Positions 32,589-44,621 of a stretch of DNA of 64,000 nt are shown here, piece after piece. Numbering within the stretch: position 1 is the stretch's first letter; each line of letters opens with the position of its first letter. The translations under genes were made by a program, and so were the position numbers. The stretch spans positions 62,001 to 126,000 of the forward strand of contig JAQBPB010000032.1 in the NCBI GenBank assembly GCA_028287745.1. Reading direction: 5' to 3'. The notes under the pieces were generated by a model, which saw only the letters and a program-made list of their open reading frames with translations, made no database searches and was not told the DNA's origin. The DNA is from Chloroflexota bacterium. GTDB taxonomy: Bacteria; Chloroflexota; Chloroflexia; Chloroheliales; Chloroheliaceae.

Positions 32589-34418
32589 ATGACCACTGAC
32601 TCAAATGGGGCTTTTCCGGGCCTGGATTGGGGCTTGCCTATCGAGCCGCCTGCTTCTACCAGCACCCGCCCTAACGGTAACCGCTCCCAGACCCTTTACC
32701 GTAAATGGCGTTCCCAGACTTTCAATGAGCTGGTCGGCCAGGAAGCGATTACTCGCACTCTGCGGAACGCTATCGCTTCGGGCCGGACCAGCCACGCCTA
32801 CCTCTTCTGCGGGCCGCGCGGCACCGGTAAAACTTCGACCGGTCGCTTGCTGGCGAAAGCGGTTAATTGTCTAGACCCGGACCCCAAAGTGCGTCCCTGT
32901 GACAAATGCGAAGCCTGCCGCTCGATTGCCGAGGCCCGCGCTCTCGACCTGATTGAGATTGACGCCGCCAGCAATCGCGGTATTGACGAAGTTCGCGAAC
33001 TGCGCGATAAAATTAACTTTCAGCCTTCTTATTTAAAGAAGAAGGTCTACATTATTGACGAAGTCCATATGATGACCGAGGCGGCTTTTAACGCGCTGCT
33101 CAAGACTCTGGAAGAGCCGCCACCGCACGCCCTGTTCATCCTGGCAACCACCGACCCCCAGGATATCCCGGCAACGGTCGTTTCGCGCTGCCAGCGCTTT
33201 GATTTCCAGCGCATCGGCCTGGAACAGATCGTCAAGCGGCTGGAATTTATCTGCGGTGAGGAAAAAATCCCGGCCCAGGTTGAAGCTCTTGAAACTGTCG
33301 CCCGCCAGGCCACCGGGTCCTTGCGCGATGCTCTTTCGCTGCTGGACCAGTTGATTGTTTACAGTGGCGGCAATATTACCCTTGACGCGGTCCGCCTGAT
33401 GCTGGGTGTGATGAACATTGAGGCCGTATCGGACTTCTCGGAAGCCCTGATTGCCGGAGATATGCCGGGCGGGTTGGAACAGATCAACCGCCTGGTCCAG
33501 GCCGGGACCGACCTGAAGCGCTTTAACCGCGACCTGGTGGAACACTTGCGGGCGCTAATGCTGCTCAAGGCCAACCCCAGCGGCAAAGAACTCTTAGACA
33601 TGACCACCGAGGCCATGGAACGCGTACAGGTCCAGTCTAAAAAAGTCGAGCTGGCCCAGGTAGTCTATTTCCTGAAAATCTTTAGCGGGGTTGACTACAA
33701 CCTGAAGGTTTCGCCTTACGGGCAACTGCCGCTCGAAATGGCCCTGATGGAAGCCCTGCTACCACCGGCGGTAACGCAGGTTCAGGCGGCCCCGGTTGTC
33801 CAGGCGGCGCAACCTCAGGCGCCTCGGCAAATGCAGAATGTTACACCACCGGCCCGGCCCGCTGCGCCTCCACCGGTCGCGTCCTGGTCGCCGGTTGCGG
33901 CAGCCCCTTCTCGTCCGGCCCCGGCTCGTGAAGCTGCCCCGGAAGCGGAACGGCCCCAGGCCCAATCTGTCCAACCGGCCACGGAAGCGCCGGTGGAGGA
34001 AGAGGCTGGCTTATCCGATAGCGAACTGGTGGAACTGGTTTTTGAACTGGTCCAGCAGTCCTGGCCGCGTGTGGTAAAAAGCGTCGATGGGCAGAGCAAG
34101 ATGATCGCGGCGTTGTTGAAAGAAGCCCGGCCCACCGCCTGCCGTGGCAGCAACGTAATGCTTTCGTTTGACTACGAGTTCCATTACAAGCAGTTTAAGG
34201 ACAACGTGCGCAACCGGACGATGATTGAGGACCATTTTGCCAAAATCATCGGGCAGAAGGTCATTATCAAATGCCTGTTCGACAAGGAACAGGCTGAGGG
34301 CGGCAAAGATAGCGGTTCCTCTTCCGGGTCCGGTTCAGCTTCGAGTGGCGGCGCGGTGCCGGATGACGAAAAGACCCGCAAGGCCCTGGAACTCTTTAAC
34401 GCTCGCCTGTTGGATTAA
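32589..34418 (+). CDS. dnaX: DNA polymerase III subunit gamma/tau
   Basis: Clamp-loader ATPase of the replisome. About 30 extra N-terminal residues precede the usual start (YRKWRSQTFNELVGQE). The P-loop GPRGTGKT is at 75-82. The zinc module is Cys-rich around CDKCEACR, Walker B is YIIDEVHMM, the SRC sensor is VVSRCQRFDF, and GSLRDALSLLDQ follows. A Pro/Ala-rich linker (about 390-470) connects to a C-terminal tau-like domain, so full-length tau is encoded. A run of six A at 33639 is not in the register of a -1 slippery site, so a gamma form by frameshifting is not supported. GGGGA precedes the ATG. Confidence 0.95.
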   Translation: MTTDSNGAFPGLDWGLPIEPPASTSTRPNGNRSQTLYRKWRSQTFNELVGQEAITRTLRNAIASGRTSHAYLFCGPRGTGKTSTGRLLAKAVNCLDPDPKVRPCDKCEACRSIAEARALDLIEIDAASNRGIDEVRELRDKINFQPSYLKKKVYIIDEVHMMTEAAFNALLKTLEEPPPHALFILATTDPQDIPATVVSRCQRFDFQRIGLEQIVKRLEFICGEEKIPAQVEALETVARQATGSLRDALSLLDQLIVYSGGNITLDAVRLMLGVMNIEAVSDFSEALIAGDMPGGLEQINRLVQAGTDLKRFNRDLVEHLRALMLLKANPSGKELLDMTTEAMERVQVQSKKVELAQVVYFLKIFSGVDYNLKVSPYGQLPLEMALMEALLPPAVTQVQAAPVVQAAQPQAPRQMQNVTPPARPAAPPPVASWSPVAAAPSRPAPAREAAPEAERPQAQSVQPATEAPVEEEAGLSDSELVELVFELVQQSWPRVVKSVDGQSKMIAALLKEARPTACRGSNVMLSFDYEFHYKQFKDNVRNRTMIEDHFAKIIGQKVIIKCLFDKEQAEGGKDSGSSSGSGSASSGGAVPDDEKTRKALELFNARLLD

Positions 34419-34425
34419 TTTTCAG

Positions 34426-34469
34426 GAAATAAAAATAGACGCTGATTTGCCAGCGTCTATTTTTATTTC
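34426..34469. terminator. Bidirectional terminator between dnaX and the TPR gene
   Basis: 19-bp perfect stem (GAAATAAAAATAGACGCTG) around a six-base loop, T-rich on both outer flanks. Confidence 0.9.
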
Positions 34470-34477
34470 TTTATTTA

Positions 34478-35356
34478 TTAGTCCTCGGAAAGCAACTGGT
34501 CGAAGCGGGGATGGTTCCGCAGGCGTTCCAGTTTTTCATCGTCCTGGATCCACTCGCGCACCTGCTCCCGGTCCAGGACGACCGCTTTATCCAGGCAGTA
34601 AATGGCCTGTTCAAGCTGGAAGTTTTCGGCATAGAAACAGGCCAGGTGGTAATGCGCCAGCAAATAGGCCGGGTCAAGCTCGATTGCTTTCAGCAGGCTT
34701 TCTTCGGCCAGGGCCGAATCTTTCAGCATAATGGCGATCAGGCCCAGGTTGTGCCAGGCGACCGGGTCTTTAGGGGTATATTGCAGGATCGATTGGAGTT
34801 GCTGGGCTGACTCGTGATAATCACCCTGTTCCCAGAAGAGGTCGGACAAACGGAAGCGGGCGCGGGTGTCTTTGGGGTTTTGCTCAATGGCCCGGGCGAA
34901 GGCTGAGATAGCTTTAGAGTTTTCGCCCCGGTCCATAAAGAGGTCGCCCAGCGCCCGGCGCGCATCCGGGTAGATCGGCTCGCGTTCCAGGGTTCTTTCC
35001 AGGAAATACTGCGCGGTATCTAACCCGGTTTGCAACAAAAAATAACCCAGGTTATAAGTAACGGTAGGGCTTTCCGGGTCGATTCTAAGAGCGTCAACGT
35101 AATGAATTAAAGCTTCCTGGAATTTATTCTGTTCGGAACAAATCGTCCCCAGGTTATCGTGGAGGGCGGCCCAGTTGGGTGCCAGCTTGATAGCTTCCCG
35201 AACCTCGGCTTCCGCCAGGGCATATTCGCCAATCTCAAAATACTTTTTAGCCCGCTCATTATGTAACCGGGCTTTCTCGGCATCAGGACCATATCTTTGA
35301 AGGTCGAGATTTTCCGAGCCCCCTTTGCTATCTTCTTCCATAGCTTCCCGCAACAT
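34478..35356 (-). CDS. Tetratricopeptide-repeat protein
   Basis: 292 residues built almost wholly of about seven TPR units (for example AKKYFEIGEYALAEAEVREAI, then LGTICSEQNKFQEALIHYVDAL and LGDLFMDRGENSKAISAFARAI). There is no signal or membrane segment, so it is a cytoplasmic protein-interaction scaffold. The partner is unknown. Residues 1-25 are acidic and probably disordered; M6 could be an alternative start. It is convergent with dnaX. Confidence 0.88.
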   Translation of the reverse strand: MLREAMEEDSKGGSENLDLQRYGPDAEKARLHNERAKKYFEIGEYALAEAEVREAIKLAPNWAALHDNLGTICSEQNKFQEALIHYVDALRIDPESPTVTYNLGYFLLQTGLDTAQYFLERTLEREPIYPDARRALGDLFMDRGENSKAISAFARAIEQNPKDTRARFRLSDLFWEQGDYHESAQQLQSILQYTPKDPVAWHNLGLIAIMLKDSALAEESLLKAIELDPAYLLAHYHLACFYAENFQLEQAIYCLDKAVVLDREQVREWIQDDEKLERLRNHPRFDQLLSED

Positions 35357-35439
35357 GCTAAACTTAAGGGTGAATTGTCGAAAAAGATAGGCAGATTATA
35401 CCATAATTTGAATCGGGTGTAACTGCTATTTGTTCTTTT

Positions 35440-35468
35440 TTGAACTAACGCCCGGAATGCCGTATAAT
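35440..35468 (+). promoter_or_regulatory. carB promoter
   Basis: -35 TTGAAC (35440-35445), 17-bp spacer, perfect -10 TATAAT (35463-35468). The predicted start (about 35475) coincides with the ATG of a short upstream frame. Confidence 0.85.
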
Positions 35469-35474
35469 CTATAC

Positions 35475-35610
35475 ATGAGCGGCGCTGCTCCCTATCCCGG
35501 CAACCGGTTCCTGCTGTTTCGCGAGTCGATCAAACTTGTGGATATCCCGGTTGGCGGAGGGTTAGCTTTCAATAACGGACTACTCAATACGAGGTGTAAA
35601 AAACGACAAG

Positions 35611-35627
<17 letters not shown>
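35475..35627 (+). CDS. Possible leaderless upstream ORF overlapping carB
   Basis: A 50-codon frame whose ATG falls seven bases after the -10, i.e. at the expected first base of the transcript, and whose stop lies 17 bases inside carB. The product is not recognised (starts [15 protein letters not shown]). If translated as a leaderless message it could couple or attenuate carB translation. carB itself has only a distant GAGGTG, which fits coupling. It may equally be a chance frame. Confidence 0.3.
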
Positions 35628-38928
<3,301 letters not shown>

Positions 38929-38940
38929 CTTTGCTTAAAA

Positions 38941-38990
38941 AAAAGAAGCCGCTTCCCGGTTAGTACAATGGGAAGCGGCTTCTTTTTTTT
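38941..38990. terminator. Bidirectional terminator after carB
   Basis: AAGAAGCCGCTTCCC / GGGAAGCGGCTTCTT stem, 12-base loop, ending in a run of eight T on the plus strand and a T-rich stretch on the minus strand. Shared by carB and the convergent S9 peptidase gene. Confidence 0.92.
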
Positions 38991-39013
38991 CCGGTTTCAG
39001 GCCGGACTCGGCT

Positions 39014-41110
39014 TTACAGCCGTTTCTCGAACCACTCTTTAATCCGGCGTAGCCGCCCGATGCGGTGGTCGGGGCTGCCGTTGCGGGAAAGGTTGTGGTC
39101 CTCATCGGGAGTGCGGACCAGTTCTACTTCGCAGCCGTTCCTTTTCAGGGCAAAGTAGAATTCCTCGGCCTGTTCAATAGGGCAGCGGAAGTCGGCTTCG
39201 CTATGCAGCATTAATGTGGGGGTCTTAACTTTGTTGGCGTGGGCTATCGGTGACCGTTCCCAGATGAGCGGGTTGGTCCAGATGTCGCCTTCGAATTCCG
39301 ATTCGACAAAACCAAAGCTGATGTCGGACAGGGTATACATTGTGACCATATTGGTCACGCAGCGCTGGGTCAGGGCCGCTTTGAACCGGTCAGTGTGCCC
39401 GATAATCCAGTTGGTCATATAGCCGCCGTAGCTGCCGCCTGTCACACCCAGGCGGGCCGTATCAATATAGCCCTGTTCGATAACCTTGTCCACCACTGCC
39501 ATAATATCGTTATAGTCGTGGTTGCCCCAGTCGTTATGAATGGCAGTCTGGTAGTACTTATCATAACCGACACTGCCGCGCGGGTTGGGATACAGCACTA
39601 CCTGGCCCTGTCCGGCCAGCATCTGGAATTCAAAATAGAAGCTGTAGCCGTAAGCGGTGTGCGGGCCGCCGTGAATTTCCAGCACCAGCGGGTATTTGCT
39701 GCCCGCGTCAAAGCCGGGCGGCTTGATCAGCCAGCCTTCCACGTCCACTTTGTCGTCCAGGCTGCGGGCGGTTACCACTTCCGGCTCGCTCAGGTGATAG
39801 CCTTTCAGCCAATCCTGGTTGAGCGAAGTGACCTGGCGGGACGCCTCGTTACTTTCATTGATAGCCTGGACAAACACATCACCGGGGATCAGCGGGGTTG
39901 ATTTGGCGAAGGCGAATATTCCTTCCCTGGCGGCATAGCTGAAGGAATAGATGTGGGCTTTCTCCCCGGCCAGGGCGCGCGGTTCGGCGCTGCCGTCGGC
40001 GGGAACGCGGTATATTTGATAGCTGGCGTCACTGGTCGCTCCGAAGAAGACCTCTTTGCTATCGGCACTCCAGGCCGGGTCTACATCGGACCCGCCGCGC
40101 AAGTCCGAGTTCAAGAACTGGGCGACGGTTTTCTCAAAATTAGCGGTCAGGCAGCGGGCCTCTCCGGCCGCGCCCTGTTCGTTCAGGTCCAGCACCCAGA
40201 GCCGGTTCAGTTCATTAAAGGAACCGTCTTTGGGGTTAGTGTGGCCCAGGTAGGCCAGTTTGGTGCCGTCCGGCGAGAAGGACGGGTGGTTGGCCGGGCC
40301 GCGGCTGGCAGTAAGCTTGCGCGGTTCGGCGGTTTCCTGGAAAGGGTCAATTAGCCACAGGTCGCTGGTGCAGCTAAAGTCGGCCAATTTCTGGTCGCGG
40401 GTGGAACTGAAGACCAGTTTCTTACCGTCCGCTGAAAAGGCCGGGGTTGCCACACTGAAGGGGCCTCTGGTAATCTGTTTCGGCGCAACACCGGTATCCT
40501 GGGTATCAACCAGCCAGAGTTGGACGTGGGCATCGCCCGGGACCAGGCCCCGGCGGCCGTCGGCGCGGTGCTTCACCCGGTTAAAAGTTACCGGGTTTCC
40601 GCCCACACGTTTTTCTTCCTGTTCGGCTTCTTCTCGCTTGCGCCGGGCTTCGGCGGTTTCCGGTTTGGCCCACCCGGCCGCTTTAGCGGTATCGTCGGGG
40701 GTTTCGGCCAGGACGGCCAGGTAGCGGCTGTCGCCGGACCAGGCCAGGCTGTTTACGCCGCCCTGGAGTTCGGTTATTTGCTGGGCTTCTCCGGTCGCGC
40801 CCAGGTCTAGCACAAAGATCTGTTTTTTGCGGTTTTCCGCGCGGTCAGACAGGAAGGCCAGTTTGGTGCCGTCCGGCGAAAGGCGTGGCAGCGAGTCGCG
40901 GCGCGACCCGGCCGTTAACCGGCTGGATTTCTGGCTGGCCAGGTCCAACTGCCAGATTTCGCCCTGGTAAATGTTTTTGTCCCGGTTGATATGGTACACA
41001 TCATAAAAGACCTGGCTGGCATCCGGCGAGATCTGGACATCTCCCAGAAACTTTATTTTAGTCAAATCTTCCGGTTGTAAACCCGGTTTTACGGTTGTTT
41101 CAGTTGTCAT
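39014..41110 (-). CDS. S9-family prolyl oligopeptidase-like peptidase
   Basis: 698-residue acylaminoacyl-peptidase/dipeptidyl-peptidase-like enzyme. The N-terminal two thirds (about 20-420) are a TolB/WD40-like beta-propeller with repeats of the form SPDGTKLAFLSDR. The C-terminal alpha/beta hydrolase domain has the nucleophile in GGSYGGY (Ser560), Asp640 in HSEADFRCP and His672 in DEDHNLS. No signal peptide, so it is cytoplasmic and likely trims short peptides. Its ATG abuts the stop of the isochorismatase gene with no gap, indicating one operon. Confidence 0.93.
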   Translation of the reverse strand: MTTETTVKPGLQPEDLTKIKFLGDVQISPDASQVFYDVYHINRDKNIYQGEIWQLDLASQKSSRLTAGSRRDSLPRLSPDGTKLAFLSDRAENRKKQIFVLDLGATGEAQQITELQGGVNSLAWSGDSRYLAVLAETPDDTAKAAGWAKPETAEARRKREEAEQEEKRVGGNPVTFNRVKHRADGRRGLVPGDAHVQLWLVDTQDTGVAPKQITRGPFSVATPAFSADGKKLVFSSTRDQKLADFSCTSDLWLIDPFQETAEPRKLTASRGPANHPSFSPDGTKLAYLGHTNPKDGSFNELNRLWVLDLNEQGAAGEARCLTANFEKTVAQFLNSDLRGGSDVDPAWSADSKEVFFGATSDASYQIYRVPADGSAEPRALAGEKAHIYSFSYAAREGIFAFAKSTPLIPGDVFVQAINESNEASRQVTSLNQDWLKGYHLSEPEVVTARSLDDKVDVEGWLIKPPGFDAGSKYPLVLEIHGGPHTAYGYSFYFEFQMLAGQGQVVLYPNPRGSVGYDKYYQTAIHNDWGNHDYNDIMAVVDKVIEQGYIDTARLGVTGGSYGGYMTNWIIGHTDRFKAALTQRCVTNMVTMYTLSDISFGFVESEFEGDIWTNPLIWERSPIAHANKVKTPTLMLHSEADFRCPIEQAEEFYFALKRNGCEVELVRTPDEDHNLSRNGSPDHRIGRLRRIKEWFEKRL

Positions 41111-41671
41111 TTATTCCTCTTTTTTTAGGGTTTTCTCAATCCAATCTCGGGTACTCATAACCTGACTGAAGCGCATTTGCTGCGTCACCAGGATTGCCCG
41201 GTGCAGTTCTTCGGCCGTAACCTGACCCGCAGAATTATTGAGGGCCAGGGTGCCGGTAGCATCCGAAAGAAACTCGACTTTCAGGCCCATATGGAGGGCT
41301 TGCCGGGCGGTAGTATCACAACACATCTGGGTCATGTAACCTGAAATCACCAGGGTATCAACTTTGTTTTCGCGGACCCATTCTTCCAGCGGCGTGCCGG
41401 TGAAACTACCCGGCAGATTTTTCTCGATTAAAAGGTCACGCGGGCGTCCGGCCACTTCCGGTCGTAAATCCCATTCGCGGCTACCTTTACGGAAAGTTTT
41501 GCTATCCGCCTGGGGCGCGGTATGCTGCACCACAACCACCGGAATGCCGTTGGTAGCGGCGGTATCCATTGCTTGCAGGATGTTGCCCAGGCTACCTTCC
41601 GGGTAACTTACCGGCAGCTTCCCGTCAAAGTATTCGTTCTGGACATCAATTACCAGCAGGGCTTTTTTCAT
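41111..41671 (-). CDS. Cysteine hydrolase, isochorismatase family
   Basis: 186 residues with the isochorismatase-like triad: Asp in [11 protein letters not shown] (9), Lys in [10 protein letters not shown], and the nucleophilic Cys in [13 protein letters not shown] with the preceding cis-peptide region. Family members hydrolyse nicotinamide, isochorismate and other small amides or vinyl ethers; the lid residues do not single out one. It is the first gene of a two-gene operon with the S9 peptidase, read from the promoter at 41802. Confidence 0.9.
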   Translation of the reverse strand: MKKALLVIDVQNEYFDGKLPVSYPEGSLGNILQAMDTAATNGIPVVVVQHTAPQADSKTFRKGSREWDLRPEVAGRPRDLLIEKNLPGSFTGTPLEEWVRENKVDTLVISGYMTQMCCDTTARQALHMGLKVEFLSDATGTLALNNSAGQVTAEELHRAILVTQQMRFSQVMSTRDWIEKTLKKEE

Positions 41672-41801
41672 AGGTTCTCCCGGAAGCCATTTTTAGCACT
41701 CCAAGGCTTTGCTTTAAGTTAGTTTAACTCTGGAAAAGAATAATTCATATTTCCGGATTATTCTTTAAAGTTCCTTGATAAAAGCAGGCTTTCTTTTTTG
41801 A

Positions 41802-41830
41802 ATGATAATAGCTTGACACTTATTGGTCAA
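41802..41830 (-). promoter_or_regulatory. Promoter of the isochorismatase/S9 peptidase operon
   Basis: Minus strand: -35 TTGACC (41825-41830), 17-bp spacer, -10 TATCAT (41802-41807). A TTGAC-N8-GTCAA dyad (41813-41830) covers the -35 and could be an operator. Confidence 0.6.
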
Positions 41831-41910
41831 ACAAATGGCGGCTTTATTAACTTCAGGCGCGCTGTGAAATAAAAGGCGGCAGGGGCCGGACACCCGGCAA
41901 AATAAAAAAC

Positions 41911-41949
41911 CTGCGGGCTTGCCCGGTAGTAGTTAACCGGACAATGCAG
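41911..41949 (-). terminator. Probable murJ terminator
   Basis: Nested stems CTGC/GCAG and CCGGT/ACCGG, followed on the minus strand by GTTTTTTATTTT. It lies about 35 bases after the murJ stop. Confidence 0.5.
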
Positions 41950-41982
41950 CGGCAGGCATAGAATTTTAAAAGGTCCGCATGG

Positions 41983-43629
41983 CTAACGCTTTACAAAGCG
42001 CCGGACCACGCTGCGTAATTCTTCCAGTTTTAACATGTAAGCGGTCCCGGCGTAGACCGCGCCGCCTATTCCGACCAGTAAAATAGTCACCAGCAGCGCC
42101 CCTAATTTGCCGCCGTTTTCCAGCGGCACCTGCAACACGCGCAGGCCCACCAGCAGGACTATTCCCATGAGGTCGGCGGCAATCCCGATTTTAAAGACGG
42201 TTACCAGGAAGCTGTCGCTATCGCCCGGGGCAAGCGGCCCTATCTGGCGGGTCAGAAACCAGTAGAGCAGTATCATTTCGCCGGTAGTGCTGAGGGCCAG
42301 GGCCAGGGCCAGCCCGCCTTGCTGCAAAGGCCCAATCAGGAACATGCTCAAGACCAGGTTCAGCCCGACCGTCACCAGGGCGATAATTACCGGGGTTTTG
42401 GTATCGTGGAGGGCATAAAAACCGCGTGTCAGGATTTCGACCATCCCGTAAGAAACAAGCCCAAAGCTGAAACACAGCACTGTTATGCTGACCAGGTTGG
42501 TACTTTCGCTGGTAAATTTGCCGCTTTCATAGAGGGTCGTCACGATTGGCCGGGCCAGGATGCCCAATCCCAGGGCGGCGGGTAAAGTCAGAAAAAGGAC
42601 CTGCCGCAGCGAACCCATCATGGCCTGTTTCATCCCGGTCAGGTTGTTTTCGCCCAGGAAACGGGCCATGGCCGGGAAAGCCACGGTTGCCAGGCTGATG
42701 GCAAAGACGCCGTGAGGCAGCATAAACAACTGGTAGGCATAGGTAAAGGCGCTGACGCGTTCGGGGCCCTGGTCCAGCCGGGAACCCAGGTTTGTGGCGA
42801 TAAAGAAGTTGGCCTGGAAAGCCGCCTGGCCGAGCAGGCGCGGTCCTAAAGCCTTTAGCACCTGACCCGCACCGGGAGTATCGCGGTCCAGGGTGGGCCG
42901 CCAGTAGAAGCCCAGCCGGAACAGGGCCGGTAACTGGACAATTAAATAGAGCAAGGCCCCGAAGATTACGCCGAAAGCTACTCCATGTATCCCGAAAGGT
43001 CCGGCCAGAAAGAGCGCCCCGGCGATGATTGAAAAGTTGTAGACCAGCGGAGCCAGGGCCGGCCAGACGAAATTTTCGCTGCCGTTCAGCAAAGCCAGGG
43101 CAATTCCGCCCAGCCCCATAAAGAGCGGCTGAATCAACAGCAGGCGGGTAAGTTCAATCGTCAGGTTTTTGGTGTCTTCAGGAAAATTAGGCGCCAGCAG
43201 AGTCGACACAATAAAAGGAGCGAAAATCCAGGCCAGGACCGTCGAAATAGTCAGGACTACCATGGAATAGTTCACCACGGTATTAGCCAGCCGCCAGGCG
43301 TTGGCCTGGTCGCCCTGGCCCAGGAAACGGCTGAAGACCGGAATCAGCGACGAACCGAGCGCTCCGCCAATTATCAGCAGGTAGAGGGTATCCGGGATGC
43401 GGAAGGCCGCCGTATAGGCTCCATACTGGTCGCTGGTACCGAACTGGTTACTTAATACAATGTCGCGGACTACGCCCAGGATACGGCTGAGCAGGGTTGC
43501 GCCCATTACAAATAAGGTGCTGCTAATCAGGCCCGAGCGGCCTGGCCTGATAGCCCTACGGGGCGGATTTACTTGTTCTTCGTCCAGCGCTGCCTGGTCA
43601 GACAACCTTGAATTCTTCTCTTTCTCCAT
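41983..43629 (-). CDS. murJ: Lipid II flippase MurJ
   Basis: 548-residue MOP-superfamily membrane protein with 14 predicted membrane segments that flips lipid II to the outer face for peptidoglycan synthesis. Family landmarks are GATLLSRILGVVRDIV in the first segment, FGTSDQYGAYTAAFRIPDTL with the central-cavity Arg/Asp residues, and the repeated FFA/YALHDTKTP-type segment near 380. The N-terminal 30 residues are a basic cytoplasmic tail. It lies upstream of nothing obvious on this strand but in a cell-wall neighbourhood with murE. Confidence 0.93.
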   Translation of the reverse strand: MEKEKNSRLSDQAALDEEQVNPPRRAIRPGRSGLISSTLFVMGATLLSRILGVVRDIVLSNQFGTSDQYGAYTAAFRIPDTLYLLIIGGALGSSLIPVFSRFLGQGDQANAWRLANTVVNYSMVVLTISTVLAWIFAPFIVSTLLAPNFPEDTKNLTIELTRLLLIQPLFMGLGGIALALLNGSENFVWPALAPLVYNFSIIAGALFLAGPFGIHGVAFGVIFGALLYLIVQLPALFRLGFYWRPTLDRDTPGAGQVLKALGPRLLGQAAFQANFFIATNLGSRLDQGPERVSAFTYAYQLFMLPHGVFAISLATVAFPAMARFLGENNLTGMKQAMMGSLRQVLFLTLPAALGLGILARPIVTTLYESGKFTSESTNLVSITVLCFSFGLVSYGMVEILTRGFYALHDTKTPVIIALVTVGLNLVLSMFLIGPLQQGGLALALALSTTGEMILLYWFLTRQIGPLAPGDSDSFLVTVFKIGIAADLMGIVLLVGLRVLQVPLENGGKLGALLVTILLVGIGGAVYAGTAYMLKLEELRSVVRRFVKR

Positions 43630-43668
43630 AATACTGGCATTTTAGCACAGGCCGGGAAGGGAATCGTG

Positions 43669-43795
43669 GGACGTTAAACGTAGCATGGGTAACGTTTAAG
43701 ATAAATTCCTCGTCCAACCCCTTCTCTTACGTACTACGTTCCCCGTTTAACGTACTCCACTCCCTGTTCAACGTGCCACGGTTAACGTTCCACGC
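43669..43795. repeat. Degenerate AACGT-rich repeat array
   Basis: At least six imperfect copies of an (A/T)AACGT / ACGTT word in both orientations fill the gap between murJ and the IMPase gene, for example GTTTAACGTACTCCACTCC, then TGTTCAACGTGCCACGG and TTAACGTTCCACG. Period is roughly 18-20 bases. Origin unknown; it reaches the end of the IMPase reading frame. Confidence 0.6.
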
Positions 43796-44591
43796 CCCTA
43801 TGATATTCGGCCAGGGCTTGCATAAACTGCTCGTGAATCAGGGGTGAGGCCGCGATAATACTGGGCTGGAGATAGTTGGCAGGTTCGCCGGTATTCTGGG
43901 TTACGGTGGCCCCGGCTTCCTGCAAAATAACCAGGGCCGCTGCCAGGTCCCAGGGCTTGAGAGCCTGGTGGTAAAACAGGTCAAACCGGCCAAGCGCGAC
44001 ATTGACCAGGCCCAGGACGCCCGAACCTAAAATGCGCATGCTGCGGACGCGAGGCCGGAAAAAGGTTGCCTGTCTTAATTGTTCAAGGGCCTTTTCTTCG
44101 TCATAACCCAGGTCGAAGCAGACCAGGGCTTTTTCAAGCTTCTGGGTCGGGAAGACCTGGATGGGCTGGCCGTTAAGGGTCGAGCCCTTGCCTTTTTCCC
44201 CGACAAACAACTCGTCCCGGAAAGGGTTATACACCACGCCCAGGATTATTTCTTCGCCTTCGGCCAGGGCAATTGAAACACAACTGGCGGCCAGGTCGGC
44301 GGCGTAATTGGCCGTACCGTCCAGCGGGTCAATTACCCAGGTATAGGCAGAGTCCGCTTCGCCGGATTGCAATCCGCCTTCTTCGGCCAGGATATGATGG
44401 CCGGGGAAACTTTGCCGGATATGGTTAATGATAATTGCTTCGCTGCGGGTATCTACCTCGGTAACAACATCTTTGGCGTCTTTGTATTCCATGCGAGCCG
44501 GACCGGGCGGGAAATCTTTACGCCAGTCCAGCATTAGCTGGCCGACTTCCAGGGCCGCCGCTATCGCTACCTCTCGCTCTTTCAAAATCAT
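43782..44591 (-). CDS. Inositol-monophosphatase-family phosphatase
   Basis: 269 residues of the Mg-dependent FIG superfamily. Metal ligands are in HILAEEGG (70s) and WVIDPLDGTANYA, and the distal Asp is in LKPWDLAAALVILQEAGA. Members dephosphorylate inositol phosphate, fructose-1,6-bisphosphate, PAP or histidinol phosphate; the sequence alone does not decide. Thirty bases separate it from the upstream murE, so co-transcription is likely. Confidence 0.9.
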   Translation of the reverse strand: MILKEREVAIAAALEVGQLMLDWRKDFPPGPARMEYKDAKDVVTEVDTRSEAIIINHIRQSFPGHHILAEEGGLQSGEADSAYTWVIDPLDGTANYAADLAASCVSIALAEGEEIILGVVYNPFRDELFVGEKGKGSTLNGQPIQVFPTQKLEKALVCFDLGYDEEKALEQLRQATFFRPRVRSMRILGSGVLGLVNVALGRFDLFYHQALKPWDLAAALVILQEAGATVTQNTGEPANYLQPSIIAASPLIHEQFMQALAEYHRGVER

Positions 44592-44621
44592 TTCCTTTTC
44601 GTTATTCTTTAATGAAATGCA

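Noticed and set aside
33639..33645. AAAAAAG in dnaX as a programmed frameshift site
   Set aside because: Codons read AAA AAA GTC, not the A-AAA-AAG register needed, and no supporting hairpin or upstream Shine-Dalgarno was seen.
43669..43795. CRISPR array
   Set aside because: Repeats are short, degenerate and in both orientations with no spacers of constant length and no cas genes.
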